22,737 nucleotides of DNA from Campylobacteraceae bacterium (GTDB taxonomy: Bacteria > Campylobacterota > Campylobacteria > Campylobacterales > Sulfurovaceae): NCBI GenBank assembly GCA_027063105.1, contig JAMOSL010000209.1, positions 1 through 22,737 of the forward strand, read 5' to 3'. The position numbers were made by a program, and so were the translations under genes. The notes under the pieces are model-generated. The model worked only from the letters and a program-made list of their open reading frames with translations, made no database searches and had not been told where the DNA came from. Each line of letters begins with the position of its first letter. Position 1 is the first letter of the stretch. Shown piece by piece: positions 1 through 7,463 of this stretch.

Positions 1-871
1 CTCTATGAAACCTATTTTCAATAAATTGTATGGTATAAACTTGACTATACTTTTCTAAGTTTTTATGATAATTTTGGCTGATAGAAATTGGTATATCTAT
101 TTGTGTTTTTTTATTTAAACTCTCTCTCTTATAGCCACCAACAGTAATAAAAGCTCTAATTTTACTTGTTTTATTTTTGTTTCTATTCACAATCAATTGT
201 TTAATTCTGCTTTGAGTTGAAAAAGATAAAGAGGTAAAGTTATGTTTGTTTTTGTTAAATTTTTTAAAAGTTAAAAATCTTTTTTTATAGGCTAATTTTA
301 AAAGTCTCTCTTCTGAAAATTTCATCAAATATTTATAAATATCTTCATAAAATAATCTTTTTTTACTATCACTCTTATATTTTTCAGTCTCTAAATTTTT
401 AGCTATATTTTCTGTTATTCCATCATATCCATACCTACTTAAAAAACTCATTACTTTACTTAATTTAGAAGAACCTAATTTAACCTCATATATTCTTAAA
501 TCACCTTTTTTATGAGTTTTGGTATTTTTTTTATAATATTTTTTAATAATTTTTATTTGAATTTTGAATGCTATTTTATTTTTTATTAAATCAATTTTAT
601 TTCTATATGTTATCCAAACTTCAACAATTGCATATTCAACATCTTTTTGTGTTAGATAAGGATTTTTTATAGTTGGAGCTAATGCTTTTATTAAATCATT
701 TTTAGAATACTCTTTATATTGATGAATGTTAAAAAATATAATTTCTGAAATATAATTTTTTATCAATCTTATTTGAAATGCTTTATCAAAAATATCTTTC
801 TCTTTTTGGGCATTTAAATCTATTGGATAAAAAAATTTAGATAAAACTTCAGATATCTTTATACAATTCAT
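1..871 (-). CDS. TnpB-like protein of an IS607-type element, 5' part (runs off the left edge)
   Basis: An uninterrupted reading frame starts at the ATG at 871-869 and continues through 290 codons to the window edge, so the C-terminus is not visible. The protein is rich in Lys, Ile, Asn and Phe. Residues about 90-230 look helical and basic, and residues about 250-285 contain a GGYKRE segment followed by a short beta-rich stretch (IDIPISI, then YTIQFIEN). I associate this layout with the wedge region just before the RuvC-like nuclease part of TnpB proteins. The RuvC catalytic residues would lie beyond the edge. The main support is context: directly upstream, ending 2 bases before this ATG, are scraps of an IS607-type serine recombinase, and IS607 elements carry tnpA followed by tnpB. 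The amino-terminal part before RuvC is long for a small TnpB. The family call is tentative. The open frame itself is certain. Confidence 0.45.
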   Translation of the reverse strand, partial: MNCIKISEVLSKFFYPIDLNAQKEKDIFDKAFQIRLIKNYISEIIFFNIHQYKEYSKNDLIKALAPTIKNPYLTQKDVEYAIVEVWITYRNKIDLIKNKIAFKIQIKIIKKYYKKNTKTHKKGDLRIYEVKLGSSKLSKVMSFLSRYGYDGITENIAKNLETEKYKSDSKKRLFYEDIYKYLMKFSEERLLKLAYKKRFLTFKKFNKNKHNFTSLSFSTQSRIKQLIVNRNKNKTSKIRAFITVGGYKRESLNKKTQIDIPISISQNYHKNLEKYSQVYTIQFIENRFHR

Positions 872-873
872 TT

Positions 874-1007
874 TTATTTTTTAACCTCTTTTAGTGCTTC
901 TATTATTATTTATCATTAAACCCTGAACCAACTTCACTATATACTTTACTTACTTTATAACCTTTTGCATTTGCATAATTTACCAATCTCTCTTTTTGAG
1001 TTTCTAA
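874..1007 (-). pseudogene. Remnant of IS607-type serine recombinase (tnpA)
   Basis: Reading down from 1007 one frame gives LETQKERLVNYANAKGYKV, then SKVYSEVGSGFNDK, and stops at 908-906. This matches the middle of the catalytic domain of IS607-family TnpA (pattern ...LE.Q...L..YA...GY.V..V..E.GSG.ND...). The N-terminal MerR-like helix-turn-helix, the catalytic serine segment and everything after GSGFND are absent. A second frame (909-874) reads IIEALKEVKK and a stop, like a TnpA C-terminus, and ends 2 bases before the TnpB-like ATG. The simplest reading is a recombinase gene that lost its front and its middle, leaving two short scraps. It cannot make an active recombinase, so any element here cannot transpose by its own TnpA. 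Confidence 0.6.
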
Positions 1008-1312
1008 ATATAACGAACAAGGTGCATAAGCTCCTGCTTCAGGATGTGTTTTTGTACAGGTAGTTTGCAAATTGAATATAGTATATCTTTTTTATAAAAT
1101 GTAAATAGATTATATATTTTAAATGGTGTATTCATATCTCTATTTGCAGATATTGTAAATCCAGCCTTTTTAAACTCACTCTCTATACTTGTTGTTATTT
1201 TTCCATCTTTATTATCTGATGTAAAAACTGTAATATCGTTTTGAGCTGATAAGCTTGTTAATGATATTATCAATACTAATAAAATGCCTTTTATATTATT
1301 TATCTTTTTATT
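1004..1312 (-). pseudogene. Degraded DUF302-like exported protein
   Basis: The frame opens directly after the stop of the DsrE-like gene (1315-1313) and reads a hydrophobic leader (KGILLVLIISLTSLSA), then TVFTSDNKDGKITTSIE and AGFTISANRDMNTPFKIYNL. This resembles the N-terminal half of DUF302 proteins, which bind small ligands and are often exported. No ATG is present. The only usable start is TTG at 1273-1271, which keeps just part of the leader. After DMNTPF some residues expected in this family before YNL seem to be missing. Beyond KKDILYSI the frame degenerates and stops at 1006-1004. A second frame (about 1091-1005) reads PEAGAYAPCSLYL, which looks like the next DUF302 segment, so a frameshift is likely. 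The C-terminal part is replaced by recombinase scraps. I read this as a gene broken by the IS607-type element. Confidence 0.5.
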
Positions 1313-1750
1313 TTACGGTCTTATATAAATATAACCTCTAAGTTGTCTCTCTATTAATTCAACAATACCTGCTGTAACAACCTCTACACCATTTAAAAGA
1401 TATTTTTTATTTATCTTTAAAGTCTTAATTGTATTACCACAAGCTATAAATTCAACTCCATAAGTCATTAATGCTTCTACTCGCTTTTGAATTCGTTTAT
1501 CTCTATTTGATACAAGCGAATTAATTCCTTCTGAATAAGCAACGATAACCACTTCTGTTTTATCTATTCCATAAAATTTGATTACATTATTAGCAGAACT
1601 CAATATATGATTAACATTATTTCTATCCCAGTTTGTAATTGGGAATACAAATTTTCTTGGATTATCTATCGCTGGTTTTGGTTCTGCTAATTGAGTATCT
1701 GCATTTATAAAATTAAATATTAAAAACATAAGAATTATAATATGTTTCAT
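1313..1750 (-). CDS. Exported DsrE-like (DsrE/DsrF superfamily) protein
   Basis: The protein has 145 residues with an N-terminal signal peptide (MKHIIILMFLIFNFINA), so it probably acts in the periplasm. The body has the DsrE-like alternation of strands and helices: KFVFPITNW, a helix ending in KFYG, then VVIVAYSEGINSL, RVEALMTYGVEFIACGNT and a C-terminal GVVEL-type helix followed by GYIYIRP. The single cysteine in FIACGNT sits where DsrE/DsrF-type proteins carry their conserved cysteine, which in better-known members carries sulfur. The ATG overlaps the stop of the thioredoxin gene in an ATGA, so the two are translationally coupled. The position beside the sox cluster suggests sulfur handling, but the substrate is unknown. 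Confidence 0.75.
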   Translation of the reverse strand: MKHIIILMFLIFNFINADTQLAEPKPAIDNPRKFVFPITNWDRNNVNHILSSANNVIKFYGIDKTEVVIVAYSEGINSLVSNRDKRIQKRVEALMTYGVEFIACGNTIKTLKINKKYLLNGVEVVTAGIVELIERQLRGYIYIRP

Positions 1751-2169
1751 TTTGCATCCTTTTGATTTTTTTGCTCTTTTATATAAAGTAATTTAATCTC
1801 TTTTAATATTATTAAAAAATCCTCTTTATTCCATGCACCAGCTACTTTTTTTATTAATTTTTTATTAGAATCTAAAAAAAAGAAGGTTGGTGTCATTGTA
1901 GATTTTAATCCTAATGGTAAATTTTTTTTACTTAAATCAACAACTACAGATACAAAATCTTTATCTAAAGCTTTTATAATATCATTATCTGTTAAAACTA
2001 TTTTATCCATTTCTTTACAATAGTGGCAGTACTTTGAAGTGGCTTTTATAATAATAATCTTATTCTCTTTAGTTGCTTTTTCTACTGCTTTTTCAAATAC
2101 ATTTAATCCTTGACTTGACAAGAGTAGAGAACTACTCAAGCCAAGTATCATAATGATTTTTTTTAACAT
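1747..2169 (-). CDS. Exported thioredoxin-fold protein (SoxW-like)
   Basis: The protein has 140 residues with a hydrophobic leader (MLKKIIMILGLSSSLLLSS). The thioredoxin active-site motif CHYC is at about residues 48-51, preceded by IIIIKATSKY, and the cis-proline segment STMTPTFFF is at about 90-98. The partner is therefore a periplasmic disulfide or persulfide. Thioredoxins of this kind (SoxW, SoxS, DsbC-like) keep Sox proteins reduced in other sulfur oxidisers. The CxYC motif and short length fit the thioredoxin_7/SoxW-like group. It starts 7 bases after the porin stop and ends overlapping the DsrE-like gene, so all three probably share one transcript. No clear Shine-Dalgarno precedes the ATG, so it may rely on coupling. 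A direct role with SoxYZ is inferred only from proximity. Confidence 0.8.
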   Translation of the reverse strand: MLKKIIMILGLSSSLLLSSQGLNVFEKAVEKATKENKIIIIKATSKYCHYCKEMDKIVLTDNDIIKALDKDFVSVVVDLSKKNLPLGLKSTMTPTFFFLDSNKKLIKKVAGAWNKEDFLIILKEIKLLYIKEQKNQKDAK

Positions 2170-2176
2170 TATTTAA

Positions 2177-3718
2177 TTAAAACATATAGTTTAGTTCAAC
2201 TCTAAACTCATTATATGAAGTATCAGCTTTTCCACTATCTTCTGGGTCTGCAGTTACTATGCCTAATCTACCTTTTAATTGAAGTCTTTTAGTGATATCA
2301 TACCATGCATCTAAATGCCAAATATCGCTATCTGCTTGTACGAATTTTTTATCATCATCAAAATCTTGAATAGCATATCTAAGACTCATTTTTAACTCAG
2401 GAGTAAGTCTATATACACCTCTAACCATAAATGTTTCTGTATTTGCATACCAGTTATATTGAGCCATTGCTCTAGTAAATCCACCTGTTGGGAAACCTCT
2501 CCATGGAGCAACTATATCTGCTTTATCATCAACTTTTGAATAACCTAATCTAAAGAACCCTTTTTTATCTGGCATTAATAAATCTAATCTCAAAGCTAAA
2601 AGACTACTATCTAATGAAGTTGCAACGGCTTTGTCATATCCAATAGCCTCTTTACCTGTTAAATTTGTATATCCTGCAATATTTCCACCACCATCATCCA
2701 TTTGATGAAAATATCTTACACCTGGTCTTAATGCCCACTTATTGTCAAATGCTACTTTATAATGAGCCTCTGCTACTATATCTTGAACAACATCAGGAAC
2801 AGTTAAATAACTAACTGTAAATTTTAGATTATCAATATAGTGTGTTGTAAAATCAGCTACTATTAAATCATGCTCTGTATCTGCACCTGCTTTAACAAAG
2901 TTATTATAATTTAACCCTTTATGTATAGCTGAATCATCATTATTATTCCAACTTTCACCATCTTTATCTTTAAAAGTAATAACATCATGAGAATCTTCAT
3001 GGTCTCTTAATTTTTGTTGTCCAAACCATGCTACTCTAGCTTTAGTTTTTGGAGCAATTTTAACACTAGCTGATAGACCATCAAATGTATTAGGTATCAT
3101 TTTTGTATCATTAGATTTTGTGAATACACTTTCAAAAAGTTGTCTACCAGCAACTACATTTACAATTTTATTATTATACTGTAAAAAATTTTCGCCAAAT
3201 GCTTGAATCCCATAATGTCCAGTTTTTAAGACTTCATATCTACTAAATGTATCTTTTCCTGCTTTTGATGCTCCAATTTCCCACTTATCCATTCTAGCAA
3301 ACTCAGGGTTTAAAGAACCATAATAACTTGTTGTGAAACTAAATCCATTTAAGATAGCACTTTTATATACAAGACTTCCACCAATACCCATATTTGTATT
3401 AGTTTTAAGTCCTTTTCCAGTCTCATCATTCCAAGTTTCTACTTCCCAATCCCAATGGAAAGTATTCATTCTTAATCTTCCGTAGAATATACCTTCACCA
3501 AAAAAATCTCTAATATTATCCACAGATGGTGGTAAAATATTATATTTAAGGCTCATATCACCTCTCATTTGTCTTTTTGGCTTATCTATTTTAATAAATT
3601 CTATCTCTTTTACTTCTGATTCAGCTGGAAAAATATCTCCACCTGCCATTGCTGTTGTTCCAATTAAAACCATAGATGCACCAATTGCACCGATAGTCTT
3701 TAGTTGAGTTTTAACCAT
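2177..3718 (-). CDS. Outer-membrane porin (OprD-like/Campylobacterota porin)
   Basis: The protein has 513 residues. It has a signal peptide (residues 1-25, ending TAMAG) and a periplasmic linker. The remainder is a long body of alternating polar and aromatic strands typical of a beta barrel (for example FFRLGYSKVDD, TFMVRGVYRL, LKMSLRYAIQDF), ending in FRVELNYMF. The terminal phenylalanine is the usual recognition signal for outer-membrane assembly by the BAM complex. It is the first gene of a porin-thioredoxin-DsrE set, with AAGGAT 5 bases before the ATG and a strong -10 element about 105 bases upstream. Placement next to sox suggests uptake of thiosulfate or another anion. Selectivity cannot be read from the sequence. 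Confidence 0.8.
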   Translation of the reverse strand: MVKTQLKTIGAIGASMVLIGTTAMAGGDIFPAESEVKEIEFIKIDKPKRQMRGDMSLKYNILPPSVDNIRDFFGEGIFYGRLRMNTFHWDWEVETWNDETGKGLKTNTNMGIGGSLVYKSAILNGFSFTTSYYGSLNPEFARMDKWEIGASKAGKDTFSRYEVLKTGHYGIQAFGENFLQYNNKIVNVVAGRQLFESVFTKSNDTKMIPNTFDGLSASVKIAPKTKARVAWFGQQKLRDHEDSHDVITFKDKDGESWNNNDDSAIHKGLNYNNFVKAGADTEHDLIVADFTTHYIDNLKFTVSYLTVPDVVQDIVAEAHYKVAFDNKWALRPGVRYFHQMDDGGGNIAGYTNLTGKEAIGYDKAVATSLDSSLLALRLDLLMPDKKGFFRLGYSKVDDKADIVAPWRGFPTGGFTRAMAQYNWYANTETFMVRGVYRLTPELKMSLRYAIQDFDDDKKFVQADSDIWHLDAWYDITKRLQLKGRLGIVTADPEDSGKADTSYNEFRVELNYMF

Positions 3719-3823
3719 ATTTTATCCTTGAACTATAAAAATTTTAGTGTATATTTTAACATTTTGCACCGATAAGAAAAACCTACAAATTGCTCTATTA
3801 ATATCTTTGTTACTTTAAGTGAT

Positions 3824-3840
3824 ATTATAGCAAAAAATTA
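3824..3840 (-). promoter_or_regulatory. Extended -10 promoter for the porin operon
   Basis: On the minus strand the sequence reads AATTTTTTGCTATAATATC. It has a perfect TATAAT (3829-3824), a TG one base upstream (TGC-TATAAT) and a T-rich tract before it. This is the form typical of Campylobacterota sigma-70 promoters, which lack a clear -35. The resulting leader to the ATG at 3718 would be about 100 bases. The assignment rests on motif and position only. Confidence 0.6.
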
Positions 3841-3877
3841 TGCATTTATCCAAATATATATAATCATCAATATTTTA

Positions 3878-3944
3878 GGGTAGGTACAAGACCTACCCCT
3901 ACAGCTAATAAACATTATGTAGGGGCAATCCCTTGTGGTTGCCC
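3878..3944. repeat. Inverted pair of REP-like hairpins with 5' GTAG
   Basis: Two hairpins share one design but point in opposite directions. Plus-strand copy: GTAG (3919-3922), stem GGGCAA (3923-3928), a bulged T, CC, loop CTTGT (3932-3936), GG, stem TTGCCC (3939-3944). Minus-strand copy: GTAG (3902-3899), stem GGGTAGGT (3898-3891), the same loop CTTGT (3890-3886), stem ACCTACCC (3885-3878). GTAG followed by an imperfect hairpin is the hallmark of REP sequences recognised by REP-associated tyrosine transposases, and inverted pairs are known as BIMEs. The pair lies in the 299-base gap between soxB and the porin gene. No T-tract follows either hairpin, so a classical terminator is less likely, though RNA stabilisation or attenuation at the end of the sox message is possible. 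The rest of the gap shows only the porin promoter. Confidence 0.7.
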
Positions 3945-4017
3945 TTGAATTTCAAAAATAATTTAAATTTTCTTAACATCAAATTTATCAATGCTTATCT
4001 CTAGTTTTATATAGTTT

Positions 4018-5799
4018 TTATGTTAACAGTTCGTTGCCTTTAACTGGGCAACCAGAGTCAAAATCTAAGACTTTTACATTAGATTTCATACTAATATCAA
4101 TTATCTTTTCTGCTCGAATGTAATCACTTACAATCTCATAAACTTCTCTTATTTTCTTTTTATCAAGATTTTCACCTACACTTTGTAAATTTCCACCCCA
4201 TGAAGATACACTATATGTTTTCTTAAGGTCTATAGGCTTTCCACCAATTTTAAAGTCACTAATTCTTTTTCCTGATTTAGCAGATATTTTAATACTATAT
4301 GAAGCACCAGTTAAACGGCTCATATCTCCACCTTGTTGAAGTAGAGGATTTTCATTAAATACATTATCTGCAATATCTTCCATTAACTTAGCAATAACAT
4401 CACCTTTTAAATCAAATGTATAAACTTCTGGATATGTTATGGCAGTCATCTCATAAACATTATCTTTTAAAATTTTATCATTTGGAAGAAGTGTAGTTCC
4501 CCATCTATATCCAGGAGTAAAGACAATATCACTTTTCATCTCTTTCTGAATAGCAATTCCAATCAATGAATCAAAAGTAGAATAAAATGTATCTCGTTTA
4601 TATAAAAGTCCTCTAGTTGTACCTAAAACTTCATTTAATTCTTTATTATAAGGCTTGTACCATTTTTCAATAAGTTCTACACCTGCTTTATCTTCTGGAA
4701 TAAGATTAGATGCAACTGGCATAAGCTTAAACTCATATCCTGCAACTTTTTTATCTTTAATATCAATATCTAATCTTCCAACATATTTACCATGACTTCC
4801 TGCAATTAAAATAACAGTATCATTTACTATAATAGGCTTTGGACTAGGGTCATGAGTATGTCCACTTAAAATAAAGTCAACACCTTTTACTCTTTTTGCT
4901 AACTCTTGGTCAACACTAAATCCATCATGACTAAGCACGACAACAGCATCAACTTTCTCTTTTGTTCTAAGTTCATTCACATACTCTTGTAAAGATTCAT
5001 GTCTTAATGCAAAACTCCAACCCTCTGTAAATCTTTTTGGATTAGCAGTTGAGGTAAACGGAAAAGATTGTCCAATGATACCAATTTTAGAACCACCAAC
5101 CTCTTTTATCGTATATGGAGGAAATATTGGCTCTTCAAAATCATCAGAGAATGGGTCGTTATCAATTACATTTTGAGATATGAATTCACCTTTGAACTTT
5201 TTAATAAGCTCCATAACTCTCTCTTTACCATAAGTAAATTCCCAATGTCCAACCATGACATCAACACCCAAATAATTTTGAGCATCAACAATAGCTTCAC
5301 CTTTTGTCTTTAGAGCAACAGCTGTACCTTGCCAAGTATCACCACTATCTAATAGCAGTACATTATCTTTACCTCTACTCTTTTTAACATAATCTATCAT
5401 TGGTTTAATATGAGCGATACCACCCATTTTACCAAATTTATTTGCTAACTCTTCAAAGTTATTATGTGTATCAAAATATTGGTCTAATGAACCCTGTTTA
5501 ATATCATAATAACTCTCAAAACTATCTCCACATATAAACCCTGGTGTTCCAACTAAATTTTTAGCAGATATTAGAGTTGATGGTTCTCTCCAATATAGAG
5601 GTTTAATATGAGCATGTAAATCACAAATATGAAGAATTGTAACTTTACCTTTATCTTTAAAATCTACTATATCAGTAAATTTAAAATTCTTAATCTTCTC
5701 TTTCCCTGCCTCTCCTGCAAAAAGGTTAGTAGAGCTAGAAGCTCCAACCAATCCTAAAGCAAAAGCAATCTGTAAAAAGTCTCTTCTGTTAATATCCAT
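4018..5799 (-). CDS. soxB: SoxB, sulfate thiohydrolase
   Basis: The protein has 593 residues. SoxB hydrolyses the terminal sulfone from SoxY-bound cysteine S-thiosulfonate and releases sulfate in the periplasm. The N-terminus has a twin-arginine signal (NRRDFLQIAFALG). The metallophosphoesterase metal-site motifs are visible: DLHAH (residues 60-64), DSGDTW (about 151), VGHWEFTYG (about 184, the SoxB-specific form of the GNHE motif), VLSHDG (about 289) and SGHTHD (about 313). The 5'-nucleotidase C-terminal domain follows, with GGDMSRLTG near residue 490. This matches a dimanganese SoxB of normal length. It is the last gene of soxXYZAB, 11 bases after soxA. The REP-like hairpins lie downstream. 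Confidence 0.96.
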   Translation of the reverse strand: MDINRRDFLQIAFALGLVGASSSTNLFAGEAGKEKIKNFKFTDIVDFKDKGKVTILHICDLHAHIKPLYWREPSTLISAKNLVGTPGFICGDSFESYYDIKQGSLDQYFDTHNNFEELANKFGKMGGIAHIKPMIDYVKKSRGKDNVLLLDSGDTWQGTAVALKTKGEAIVDAQNYLGVDVMVGHWEFTYGKERVMELIKKFKGEFISQNVIDNDPFSDDFEEPIFPPYTIKEVGGSKIGIIGQSFPFTSTANPKRFTEGWSFALRHESLQEYVNELRTKEKVDAVVVLSHDGFSVDQELAKRVKGVDFILSGHTHDPSPKPIIVNDTVILIAGSHGKYVGRLDIDIKDKKVAGYEFKLMPVASNLIPEDKAGVELIEKWYKPYNKELNEVLGTTRGLLYKRDTFYSTFDSLIGIAIQKEMKSDIVFTPGYRWGTTLLPNDKILKDNVYEMTAITYPEVYTFDLKGDVIAKLMEDIADNVFNENPLLQQGGDMSRLTGASYSIKISAKSGKRISDFKIGGKPIDLKKTYSVSSWGGNLQSVGENLDKKKIREVYEIVSDYIRAEKIIDISMKSNVKVLDFDSGCPVKGNELLT

Positions 5800-5810
5800 T
5801 ATTTATTTCC

Positions 5811-6572
5811 TTATCTCTTTAAGCCTGGTATAGCCAAAGCTTTTTTACTATTTTGTGACATTTTAGATATATAAACTTCTAATCCAACCATCTCTTTTGA
5901 ACCTATTGGAATAACTGCTAAAAGTGCATTTTTCATACAACCTTGAAATCTTCTTTGAAGTGTTCTCAAACTAGATTTTGTCATTCTATAAGCTGGCCAA
6001 GTTGCACCAGTACCTGCTTCCCCAAGATCTGGAAGTGGTTGAGTTCTAAGTATCATTCCAATAACATCTTTACTATGGCAACTAAGACAACTAAGTCCTC
6101 TACCACCTCTTTTTGTCTCAAATGTTTTTTTACCTAAAGCATAAGAGGCTTTTATATGTCTATCAGCAGTTATATCAATATTGAATTGTTCATCATTAGC
6201 TAAAGATTTCACATAAGCTAACATAGAAAACATATTTTCACTTTTTAACTTAAATCTCTTTTTACCTTGCTCAATCTGCATAGCCTGAAGAACTTGGTCA
6301 ACACCAACAACATTACCTAATTTTTTAATATATCTAGGAAATGATGCAATATATTTTGGTAAATCTTTTTCAGAAACACCCAAAAATTTTGCTAGTGCTT
6401 CTTCATCTCCTATCTCTTCAAAAAATTCACTACCCTCTTCAACAAAAATATCAGCAGGATTATTCTCTAAAATTTCTGCATACATAGCTCTATCAGCATC
6501 ACTCATAGCAAACTGTTCACCAGAATACGCCATAGTTGCCATAATAGCAAATGGAAGTAATATTTTTTTCAT
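5811..6572 (-). CDS. soxA: SoxA, L-cysteine S-thiosulfotransferase subunit (one-haem type)
   Basis: The protein has 253 residues with a signal peptide (MKKILLPFAIMATMAYSG). With SoxX it oxidatively couples thiosulfate to the SoxY cysteine. A single haem-binding motif, CLSCH, is at about residues 163-167. The proposed haem ligand and active-site cysteine is in RFQGCMKNAL (about residue 212). Two-haem SoxA proteins carry another CxxCH in the N-terminal domain. That domain is present here (the AMQIEQGKKRF region) but has no such motif, so this is the one-haem class. The gene starts 3 bases after soxZ and precedes soxB. Confidence 0.95.
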   Translation of the reverse strand: MKKILLPFAIMATMAYSGEQFAMSDADRAMYAEILENNPADIFVEEGSEFFEEIGDEEALAKFLGVSEKDLPKYIASFPRYIKKLGNVVGVDQVLQAMQIEQGKKRFKLKSENMFSMLAYVKSLANDEQFNIDITADRHIKASYALGKKTFETKRGGRGLSCLSCHSKDVIGMILRTQPLPDLGEAGTGATWPAYRMTKSSLRTLQRRFQGCMKNALLAVIPIGSKEMVGLEVYISKMSQNSKKALAIPGLKR

Positions 6573-6575
6573 CTG

Positions 6576-6914
6576 CTATCCTTTTGGCTTAACTTTTTTA
6601 CTTTTACTATTCTTCTCACCTTGATTATCTGTATAGTCAACTGTTATTTTACCTTTACTAGAAACTTTAAAGTTTACAGAATAATATGGATTTGTAGATA
6701 CTGTTTCCCAAGATTTCATAGTTGTAAATGGTTTTCCATCAAAAGAGAATGTAACGCTATCAATATAATGAGCTGGTTTTATTTTTCTAGTAGCCTTATC
6801 TTTTGTAAGTCCTGTATCCATTGGATGAATTACGATAAAGTTAACTTTTACAATATCACCTACTTTAAATTTTTTTGGTTTAATTTTAATCATTGATTTT
6901 CTATTTTTTGACAT
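6576..6914 (-). CDS. soxZ: SoxZ, sulfur-carrier partner of SoxY
   Basis: The protein has 112 residues and no signal peptide, as expected, because SoxZ is exported in complex with Tat-dependent SoxY. Typical SoxZ features are FKVGDIVKVNFIVIHPMDTG near the N-terminus, then AHYIDSVTFSFDGKPF, and the WETVSTNPYYSVNFKV beta-sandwich segment. AAAGGATATAGA precedes the ATG. The C-terminus (KNSKSKKVKPKG) is strongly basic. A 61-base T-rich gap without a GC-rich hairpin separates it from soxY. Confidence 0.95.
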   Translation of the reverse strand: MSKNRKSMIKIKPKKFKVGDIVKVNFIVIHPMDTGLTKDKATRKIKPAHYIDSVTFSFDGKPFTTMKSWETVSTNPYYSVNFKVSSKGKITVDYTDNQGEKNSKSKKVKPKG

Positions 6915-6975
6915 TCTATATCCTTTTTTAATTATTTATTTTTATACTTTTTTGATTTTTTTTAAATAGATTTTA

Positions 6976-7452
6976 TCAACCACATCCACCAATAGTAACT
7001 TTTACACTTTTAGCTGTTTTAATAAAACTTCCATCGCTTAATTCAACAAGTGCTACAATTTCTTGAGTTCCACCAAGTTTAACTCTTGTAGAAAAATAAC
7101 CCTTTCCATTTATCGGTGTAAGATTAACATCTGCACATCTAGCATTACCATTTTTTGTATTTAATATATGTATTGCTTTAACATAATTTGTCTCTTCCAT
7201 TGGGTGGTCAACTTTAACTTTAACTGGAACAACTGCACCATTTTCTGCAATTTCTGGAACAGTTAATTTAATTTTATCACTATCTTTAGCCTCTTTTTTA
7301 TTTGTAATTGTATCAAGAGCTGTTTGATAGTCCATATCATTAGGACCTTTTTTCTTTGGCTTTACCTCTTCTGCTAAAGCAACTGATGGGCTTATTGTCA
7401 TAGCTAAAGCTGATGATGCTACTAAACTCTGTATAAATTCTCTTCTTTTCAT
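6976..7452 (-). CDS. soxY: SoxY, covalent sulfur carrier
   Basis: The protein has 158 residues. The N-terminus MKRREFIQSLVASSALAM is a Tat signal that also carries SoxZ. The mature part is the Ig-like SoxY domain (AVVPVKVKVDHPMEE, HILNTKNGN). The C-terminal swinging arm ends in VTIGGCG, with the carrier cysteine as the penultimate residue. The usual family ending is GGCGG, so this copy is one glycine shorter. The cysteine carries thiosulfate and later sulfur during the Sox cycle. It starts 11 bases after soxX. Confidence 0.95.
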   Translation of the reverse strand: MKRREFIQSLVASSALAMTISPSVALAEEVKPKKKGPNDMDYQTALDTITNKKEAKDSDKIKLTVPEIAENGAVVPVKVKVDHPMEETNYVKAIHILNTKNGNARCADVNLTPINGKGYFSTRVKLGGTQEIVALVELSDGSFIKTAKSVKVTIGGCG

Positions 7453-7463
7453 ATTTTAATTCC

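Noticed and set aside
3878..3944. The hairpins as simple rho-independent terminators of the sox operon
   Set aside because: No T-tract follows either stem on either strand, and the inverted, GTAG-tagged symmetry is better explained by a REP-like pair.
5068..6137. Open frames on the plus strand opposite soxB and soxA
   Set aside because: Antisense to well-supported genes, with no ribosome-binding sites and no recognisable protein features.
6915..6975. The soxY-soxZ gap as a terminator or separate promoter
   Set aside because: It is only T-rich sequence without a GC stem, and the -10-like strings are no better than expected by chance there.
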